Shown piece after piece: positions 45,745 through 50,889 of a stretch of DNA of 50,889 nt. Both the position numbers and the translations under genes were made by a program. This stretch comes from a virus. Each line of letters opens with the position of its first letter. The first letter of the stretch is position 1. The notes under the pieces were generated by a model that was not told the DNA's origin, ran no database searches, and saw nothing but the letters and a program-made list of their open reading frames with translations. The stretch is from IMG/VR virus record IMGVR_UViG_3300020034_000026, positions 1 to 50,889 of that record. The stretch is one strand, 5' to 3'.

Positions 45745-48700
45745 TTACCATCCAAATGCGGTCAACGAATTGGCTGCATTGTCGATAGCTTCTGCAGCGG
45801 CACCGGTGAATACCCATTGCCGCAGACAGAAAGCAACAGGACTGGTTCCCGTACCCCCACCGATACCCTTGAAAGAACCATCGGTCACAGTGGCATTGTA
45901 AGTGCCTGTGATGGTCTCATAGGGAGTACGTACTCTAACTCTTCCAGCCGTACGATTGTACGCAGCAAGGATAGGAAGAACATGACGCCTATGATCCACA
46001 AGTCCGTCCGTCGTCACTCCTGCGCAGTTGATACGTAGGATTCCTGTCGATTGTACAGCGACCCAAAGCGGTGTTCCTGAAGTAGCACCGATGACATAGA
46101 ACTCCCGCGCGGCACCAGCACTAATAAACTGCCACCATCCATAGAAAGCAACACTGGTAGAGTTGGGGTTGTAGAGAGCTTGATTGGAGAAGATGAATCT
46201 CTGAGTTGCTACCTCAGTGAATCCCACCCCATTCTCGGCCCACCCAATAATGTCATTGACAAAGGTGGGGCTAGCGTTTGCGTCCAGAGTTGCCGCGCCT
46301 ACCACAGGGGCCAGGGGCGTGGAGGCATCCTGCATCAACCATCCAGCGGTCGGCGAGGGGAGCGCAGGGTCGGCTCCGGTGAACTCTGCAGCTGTGGCGG
46401 GGATGACCCCGGTGCCCCAGTTGCCAGCCTCGCGCGTGTACACGGTACGGCTCTTGAAGGCCCCCGTGAGCCGGCGCGCGGTCGATCCATCGGGCGCGGA
46501 AAACGGCGGGTCTGAGTCCGCCGAGTAGATGTAGTCGCCGACGGTACCGAGTCCCTGTCCTCCACCAATCTGAATGATGGGGGCTACGGCAATACCATCG
46601 ATGCCAGTACCATCACCCGTGTTCCCACAGATGAATGGTACACGCGGCAAGGCACCAAATCCTCCGATACCGCCAAGCTTCACCTTTCCGCTAGTGATGC
46701 CACGATAGTGATTGAAAGTAATCTGAAGCCCCTCGATGCCGAATGTACTAGACACCGATAGACCATTGACTAGTACGCCTGGGCCACGATTGACGATCAG
46801 ATTGCCCTGAAACAGAACGTTGTCTGATCGAATACTGTTGGCATTGATGATGACAGACTGAGGAATCGATCCACTCGTGTGCCTATGCGTGAACTCGTTG
46901 CCCTGAACCATCAGCTCGGGAACGTTTTCAAAGTTGGCGCATGGAGCGATCCCGAACTGCTCAATCTTGTTTCCCTGAAACTGAACCTGCGCAGGATTCG
47001 ATCCACCTGTAGCAGCAATCAGGACTGCCTCATTGTCTGTGTCACTCACCGGTCGCGTGATGGTGTTGCCACGGAAAATGAGCTTGTTGAAAGTAGACCG
47101 GAACGACACTACAGGCTGGTTGTGGTTACTCGGAGGCTCAATGATGTTGTCCTCAAACAACATGTTGCTGCAGTCGAGTGCGTCAATACATCCTGCAACG
47201 CGGTTGCGCGCAAAGATGAACGAGGAGTTTGGATGGGTGTTATTGAGCCCGGTAAGAGTGACAGCAATAGTTCCTGCTGTACTTTCGATGATGTTGTCGC
47301 AGATGATCGATCGACGCGGTGATGTATTCTCTGGATTCGATCCACCCGTGGGCTCATGGTCAATTGCCTGGTCTCCAGTGTTACGGAATCGATTTCCGAT
47401 AATCATATAGTCGTCAACATTGCGCTGCAGACCAATACCGCTTCGATTGCAGTAGTTAAAGTCACAGTGAGCAATGAGGATGTTGACAACACCACCAATG
47501 ACATCTCCACCGACGGCATGAAAACGCCACGTCACCCCACCATCGTTGATAGAACTACCAGTCCCCGTAGGAGCGGTGACCCCTGTCGTGCCAGCAGACA
47601 AAGCTTCATAGACATTTCCCGCGTTGGTGCGGTAGCCACCGAGTCCAACGACGCTCCCTGTGGTCCATGCCACGGGATGCCCCAAGGGCGCACCAACCAT
47701 CTGAATGGCATCACCAGGACTATTGTAGAACCAGCAGTTGGTGATGCTAACACCATCGACCAAACCTAGATCCGTGCTGTTCCCGCCGAACCGGAGATTG
47801 TGAGTTTGTTCCTCGATGTTGGTGAGATTGGCAACGTTGCCATCAAATGCCATGTCTCGGAAACTGATTCGAGAACAGTTGCCATGGACATAGACTCCAT
47901 ACCAAGTTCCGTCACCACCATCACCAGTCATTTTGATGATGGAACCGGGGCCTTCACCTACGATCTCGAAATCGTGGACGTTGTGAAGAATGACCGCTCC
48001 AAGGTCTTCCGCACGAGGAGTGAGATAGACACCTTTGGGAATAAAGATTCCCCGGAGACCATTGGCTTTGGCGAAATCAATAGCAGCCTGAATCGCTGCA
48101 AGGTCATCCGTTGCCCCATCGCCCACCGCTCCGCCAGCGTAGGCCACGTCTCTGATGTTGGCGTGGGTCCCCGCCCCACCCCCTCCGCTCCCCGGGGGCC
48201 CGGGCTCCCCTGGTTCGCCTGGGTCCCCCTGCTCTCCCTGCGGTCCTTCGAGCCCAACCACGTCGATCCAGTCGGGCACCCCAGCAGTCAACGAAAGGAT
48301 CTGTCCGTTGGACCCAGGAGCTAGGCGAGTGACTCGGCCAGCGCCATTTGCATACCAAACGGTGCCGGATGCAGCCCCTGCCAGCTGCCCTAGATCCGTC
48401 TTCTCATTCGTAGTCGGGATACGGGGGACTGCTGCCTCGAACAGAGATAGAGCAGCCTTCTCCCCGGTGGTCGGAAGCCTTGCATCAACATCTCTGATGA
48501 GTTGATCTTGCTCGATGTCCCATCCAGTGAATTGGAGGCTCTCTCCTCTACCAGGAATCCTCCTCCCATTTGGAAGTAGAACAGCAATAGCTCCCTGCGT
48601 ACTCTTGAATCTTGTGGCATCAGATGGATCCGTTTCGAATGATGACTCTTCTCCTTCACCATCACTAAAGGTGTACTTGAGAAGATAGGTCCCTGATACG

Positions 48701-48930
48701 TCAAGCGGGAACGTTGCCGAGGCAGATGTACTACCAGTCAAGACAGAAGATGACCCCGGGGGACGAACCAGGGCCCACTGCCGAGTCCCTGCACCTGCGT
48801 TGCTTGGGTCGGTTGCCGTCGCTGTAACTGAACCACCTGCGATCAGCGAGGCAGGGAACGCGCGGGACTGCCCACCGATGCCGGCACTCTGGCCAGCAAC
48901 GTCAAGCTTGATCGTGATTGGATTGGCCAT
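45745..48930 (-). CDS. Tailspike/tail fibre with collagen-like hinge and pectate lyase-like beta-helix
   Basis: A 1061-aa protein; ATG 48930 is chosen (directly after the J stop). Residues 1-110 form an Ig/PKD-like domain (GSVTATATDPSNAGAGTRQW, SGTYLLKYTFSDGEG). Around 230-255 is a collagen-like Gly-X-Y stretch (GPQGEQGDPGEPGEPGPPG). Then RDVAYAGGAVGDGATDDLAA, IQAAIDFAKANGLRGIFIPK begins a pectate_lyase_3-type right-handed beta-helix (about 260-800) with many N/GN-turn repeats (for example RFRNTGDQAI, FARNRVAGCIDAL). A C-terminal domain follows. It should be the receptor-binding protein and may degrade surface glycans. Motif copies at 46301 and 47656. Confidence 0.8.
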   Translation of the reverse strand: MANPITIKLDVAGQSAGIGGQSRAFPASLIAGGSVTATATDPSNAGAGTRQWALVRPPGSSSVLTGSTSASATFPLDVSGTYLLKYTFSDGEGEESSFETDPSDATRFKSTQGAIAVLLPNGRRIPGRGESLQFTGWDIEQDQLIRDVDARLPTTGEKAALSLFEAAVPRIPTTNEKTDLGQLAGAASGTVWYANGAGRVTRLAPGSNGQILSLTAGVPDWIDVVGLEGPQGEQGDPGEPGEPGPPGSGGGGAGTHANIRDVAYAGGAVGDGATDDLAAIQAAIDFAKANGLRGIFIPKGVYLTPRAEDLGAVILHNVHDFEIVGEGPGSIIKMTGDGGDGTWYGVYVHGNCSRISFRDMAFDGNVANLTNIEEQTHNLRFGGNSTDLGLVDGVSITNCWFYNSPGDAIQMVGAPLGHPVAWTTGSVVGLGGYRTNAGNVYEALSAGTTGVTAPTGTGSSINDGGVTWRFHAVGGDVIGGVVNILIAHCDFNYCNRSGIGLQRNVDDYMIIGNRFRNTGDQAIDHEPTGGSNPENTSPRRSIICDNIIESTAGTIAVTLTGLNNTHPNSSFIFARNRVAGCIDALDCSNMLFEDNIIEPPSNHNQPVVSFRSTFNKLIFRGNTITRPVSDTDNEAVLIAATGGSNPAQVQFQGNKIEQFGIAPCANFENVPELMVQGNEFTHRHTSGSIPQSVIINANSIRSDNVLFQGNLIVNRGPGVLVNGLSVSSTFGIEGLQITFNHYRGITSGKVKLGGIGGFGALPRVPFICGNTGDGTGIDGIAVAPIIQIGGGQGLGTVGDYIYSADSDPPFSAPDGSTARRLTGAFKSRTVYTREAGNWGTGVIPATAAEFTGADPALPSPTAGWLMQDASTPLAPVVGAATLDANASPTFVNDIIGWAENGVGFTEVATQRFIFSNQALYNPNSTSVAFYGWWQFISAGAAREFYVIGATSGTPLWVAVQSTGILRINCAGVTTDGLVDHRRHVLPILAAYNRTAGRVRVRTPYETITGTYNATVTDGSFKGIGGGTGTSPVAFCLRQWVFTGAAAEAIDNAANSLTAFGW

Positions 48931-48931
48931 C

Positions 48932-50269
48932 TTATGGAGTCCCATCGGTTGCGATGACAATAATGCGGCTACTATCATACAGAGCTAGTTGCCGCAAACT
49001 CATTGGTAGAACAGCGGTACCCGCAGGACTAGGGGAAAATCCAACTCGAACATCAGTGACATTCAGAACTCCCTGAACCTTAAATGCTTGTCCTGAGATT
49101 GCGCTAGGGACAACATCCCGTCCAGACTCTTGGTTATCCCCGTAGTCAATGATGGCCCTCACCACAGCCGCACTGCCTGGGTATACTCGTCTATCCTTTT
49201 GCAAGGCAACACTGATGTAAACAGGTATCTCAGTAGGACGAGTATGGAAGATGTCTTGTACCGTTCCTTCACTGTCGATGATGGTGCCGGCTATACTTCC
49301 GAAAGTTGGGATACCACCAGAGACACAAGCCCAGAGAGTATCTCTGATATCTTGGTCCACCCCTCCACGTACGAGCGCCTCTACGGAATGGGGTGGTAGA
49401 CCAAAGGCATCATAGTAGTCTGTTGAATTCTTGAAGACGCTAGCAGCGATCACTCCAGGTAGGCGAAGCAGTCGTGCACGGATCGCATCAGGAGGGGAAG
49501 TCCCCTTCCCTGCAGTCTCTTGACCACGACGGATGCGTAAACTTTCGTTCGATTCCTTCGATCGCCCCAAGTCTGCATCTAGAAGATTCCGAACGCTCTG
49601 CAGACCACCAACGGCAGTCACAATTTCATTGATAGTGTTGGCTAACCCAAGAATGGCATCTAGCTCAACAGACTCTATCGGGGTATCGATGACAGCCGTT
49701 CCCTCACCGATGTACCTCCACGATACCGATCCATCGACGACCACAGGGAGGTCCGTCGTAGGCCCCCCGCTGGCTGCACTCACTCCATCGAAGAGTGCTT
49801 GGTAGACACGCGACGCATTAGTGACTCTGTCACCTTGGCTGTATCCAGTGCTGGCTATCCATGCAGTAGCAGCGACCAGCGTAATTGCCCCTATGGTCTG
49901 AAATTCTTTGCCAGTGACTTCGACAGCAAACTTGGTTCGGATAGGAACTACTGTTCCGGGGCTACCGGTGAGAGTCTCTATCACAGTCGATGGGGTGGGC
50001 AGTCTTGGCTCAGTCCCAGTGATAGCCGAGACCTGAACCAAAGACTCATCCACTGCTGCATCAGGATCAGCCGATGCGTTGACTGCCTGCCCAAACTGGC
50101 AGAGCAAAGCAAGACGTTCAGAGAAGATAGAGATCAGGTGGCCCACCAGACTCTTGTCTTCCAGAGCTTCTACTGGAATGGACAGAACTCCAGCTATACT
50201 ACTCCTCAGTCCTGCAGCTATCTCTTCCTGAGTCTCGATAACCAACCCTTGGGGAGTAAGAGCAATCAT
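48932..50269 (-). CDS. Baseplate J-like protein
   Basis: A 445-aa protein: LVIETQEEIAAGLRSSIAGV, LCQFGQAVNASADPDAAVDE, LVQVSAITGTEPRLPTPSTV, VPIRTKFAVEVTGKEFQTIG, then NTINEIVTAVGGLQSVRNLL, SNESLRIRRGQETAGKGTSP and PGVIAASVFKN. This is the classical P2 gpJ / T4 gp6 wedge pattern. A beta insertion around residues 130-210 holds the motif copy at 49740 (Pro-Val-Val). ATG 50269 follows the gp25-like stop without a gap. Confidence 0.88.
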   Translation of the reverse strand: MIALTPQGLVIETQEEIAAGLRSSIAGVLSIPVEALEDKSLVGHLISIFSERLALLCQFGQAVNASADPDAAVDESLVQVSAITGTEPRLPTPSTVIETLTGSPGTVVPIRTKFAVEVTGKEFQTIGAITLVAATAWIASTGYSQGDRVTNASRVYQALFDGVSAASGGPTTDLPVVVDGSVSWRYIGEGTAVIDTPIESVELDAILGLANTINEIVTAVGGLQSVRNLLDADLGRSKESNESLRIRRGQETAGKGTSPPDAIRARLLRLPGVIAASVFKNSTDYYDAFGLPPHSVEALVRGGVDQDIRDTLWACVSGGIPTFGSIAGTIIDSEGTVQDIFHTRPTEIPVYISVALQKDRRVYPGSAAVVRAIIDYGDNQESGRDVVPSAISGQAFKVQGVLNVTDVRVGFSPSPAGTAVLPMSLRQLALYDSSRIIVIATDGTP

Positions 50270-50641
50270 CTAGATACTCCTTTGGAAGTTGACTTTACCG
50301 AGTTCAGTGATAGCTACTATGTCAACGTCAAGTTTGCGTGTGCTTGTATTGAAATTGACAGTGAGTTTGTCGATGCCAGTGACGGCAAGACTTGTAAGAG
50401 TTGCATCTCGAAAGATAGACAGTGCTCGAACCTGCCTGAACTTGTGGCCCAGCAACTCCTGAAAGTAGGGAACACCCTGCTCTAGATTGTTGAACCATTC
50501 CCCAAGAAACGTGGAGATGGAGATATCCAGAAGTTGGCGAACACCAATGGATCCGAGAGCAAAATGCAACTGCCCCCCTGTGGTATCCAAGTCCCCATCA
50601 CTCTCAGAGAGCAGGATATCGAGTCTATCATTCTCAGTCAT
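50270..50641 (-). CDS. Baseplate wedge protein gp25/gpW-like
   Basis: A 123-aa protein; ATG 50641 has AAGG upstream. RLDILLSESDGDLDTTGGQL, then RQLLDISISTFLGEWFNNLE, QGVPYFQELLG and a terminal LDVDIVAITELGKVNF is the T4 gp25 / P2 gpW / DUF2634-like pattern (FLGEWxxxxxxGVPY). It connects sheath and baseplate wedge. The motif copy at 50575 encodes Thr-Thr-Gly. Confidence 0.82.
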   Translation of the reverse strand: MTENDRLDILLSESDGDLDTTGGQLHFALGSIGVRQLLDISISTFLGEWFNNLEQGVPYFQELLGHKFRQVRALSIFRDATLTSLAVTGIDKLTVNFNTSTRKLDVDIVAITELGKVNFQRSI

Positions 50642-50645
50642 GTAT

Positions 50646-50889
50646 CTATCGTACCTTTGCAATGGTAGACAGATAGCTAGCGTTACCAGCCTTGAAGGTA
50701 GTAATGACCGCTCGTAACGCAGTGGCTGCAGGACCCCCGCCCGGGATCGCTGCGATGGCCGTGGCGATGGCGTCCAGCACCAAGTTCTCGGCCGCGCGGT
50801 ACGCCGGCGCGAGGATGGTGGGCTGGGCCCCCGCCCCTCCTACACGGATCTCGGTGGCGGAGTACTCAACCACAGGGCCCCCGTCCATC
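50646..50889 (-). CDS. Baseplate spike protein, C-terminal part (continues from base 1)
   Basis: The last 81 codons of the Gp138-type spike that starts at 410. The codon spanning the window ends is CGG, followed by MDGGPVVEYSATEIRVGGAG and AQPTILAPAYRAAENLVLDA; the gene stops at 50648-50646. The frame has no start of its own with a ribosome binding site in the window; the ATG at 50888 is internal. The motif copy at 50869 encodes Pro-Val-Val just after the OB-fold. The protein is 217 aa in all. Confidence 0.82.
   Translation of the reverse strand, partial: MDGGPVVEYSATEIRVGGAGAQPTILAPAYRAAENLVLDAIATAIAAIPGGGPAATALRAVITTFKAGNASYLSTIAKVR

Larger units (their letters stand above)
69..50877. repeat. 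Dispersed motif ACCACAGGG(G)(CC), 44 copies
   Basis: Exact ACCACAGGG on the + strand starts at 2485, 4289, 6059, 7190, 8285, 12937, 13479, 14270, 17264, 20005, 20589, 24468, 26669, 26896, 27076, 31534, 35899, 37761, 39006, 41060, 42860, 43836, 44779, 45647, 46301, 49740 and 50869. The complement (starts as CCCTGTGGT or CCCCTGTGGT) is at 69, 5352, 7308, 7636, 9507, 14737, 16192, 31120, 31897, 34363, 35801, 37454, 37816, 41551, 44343, 47656 and 50575. Thirty-five copies extend to ACCACAGGGG and 14 to ACCACAGGGGCC. Two copies are intergenic (31120, 42860); the other 42 lie in genes on either strand. In 20 they are read Pro-Val-Val, in 16 Thr-Thr-Gly, and in 6 otherwise. Confidence 0.92.

Noticed and set aside
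48085-48505. Rightward open frames under the collagen-like and Ig-like part of the tailspike
   Set aside because: They are antisense shadows created by the GC-rich Gly/Pro codons of the tailspike and lack start signals.
69-50877. Dispersed motif as promoter, operator or insertion-sequence end
   Set aside because: All but two copies are inside genes, in both orientations and without attached -10/-35 boxes. There are no transposase genes, flanking duplications or longer repeats around the copies.
1-50889. Temperate lifestyle genes (integrase, CI-like repressor, attachment site)
   Set aside because: No integrase or recombinase-like frame was recognised. The RHH repressor and small HTH proteins can serve early gene control in a lytic phage.
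1-50889. tRNA genes
   Set aside because: No cloverleaf-like segment with a GTTCRA-type T-loop and matching acceptor stem was noticed in the gaps; a tRNA search program would be decisive.

Overview
The window is a tailed phage with a contractile tail (myovirus morphology). It contains terminase, DUF1073-type portal, MuF-like protein, DUF2213-type protease/scaffold, DUF2184-type capsid, DUF4054-type connector, DUF3383-type sheath, DUF3277-type tube, tape measure, Gp138-type spike, gpW/gp25, baseplate J, DUF2612 and tailspike genes. This gene set resembles the structural blocks of Obolenskvirus-like phages and cyanophage Pam3. The two window ends join in frame through the middle of the spike gene, so the 50,889 bases look like one complete, circularly mapped genome. 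I see no integrase, tRNA, rRNA, CRISPR array or insertion sequence. The host is not identifiable; it is probably Gram-negative.

Layout on the circle. A long leftward (minus) block starts near 21.2 kb. It begins with small early genes, including a 49-aa ribbon-helix-helix repressor at 20152-20301. It continues through terminase (19.0-17.1 kb), portal, MuF, protease/scaffold, decoration and capsid proteins (9.9 kb), neck, sheath, tube, chaperone, tape measure and baseplate (0.4 kb). It then crosses the window edge into spike, gp25, baseplate J, tailspike, DUF2612 and accessory virion or membrane proteins down to 41.85 kb. A short rightward early block (21.3-25.35 kb) holds one strongly codon-biased 433-aa protein, three tandem paralogues and small hypothetical genes. 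A second leftward block (25.5-30.4 kb) carries small DNA-binding or zinc proteins and the primase-helicase, and includes an iteron-rich, AT-rich candidate origin (27.66-27.86 kb). A rightward replication/recombination block (30.5-40.4 kb) has a UDG-domain/DNA polymerase A fusion, RecB-like nuclease, RecA-like ATPase, DUF669-like ssDNA-binding candidate, VRR-NUC nuclease, SNF2 helicase, NrdR-type zinc ribbon and a DUF4406-MazG fusion. It ends with a candidate holin and an amidase endolysin.

The most striking observation is a dispersed motif, ACCACAGGG(G)(CC) or its complement. It occurs 44 times as an exact 9-mer, where about 0.4 would be expected by chance on both strands. Of the 42 copies in genes, 36 are read as only two innocuous peptides, Pro-Val-Val or Thr-Thr-Gly, in unrelated proteins. 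This indicates selection on the DNA, not on the proteins. Its role is unknown.

Other signals are a canonical T TTT TTA -1 frameshift site in the tail assembly chaperone, a tape measure gene split by a frameshift, and a shared palindrome overlapping the -10 boxes of two early promoters. There is also a 30-bp piece of terminase pasted by apparent template switching between two early genes, and several genes too short for routine ORF calling.
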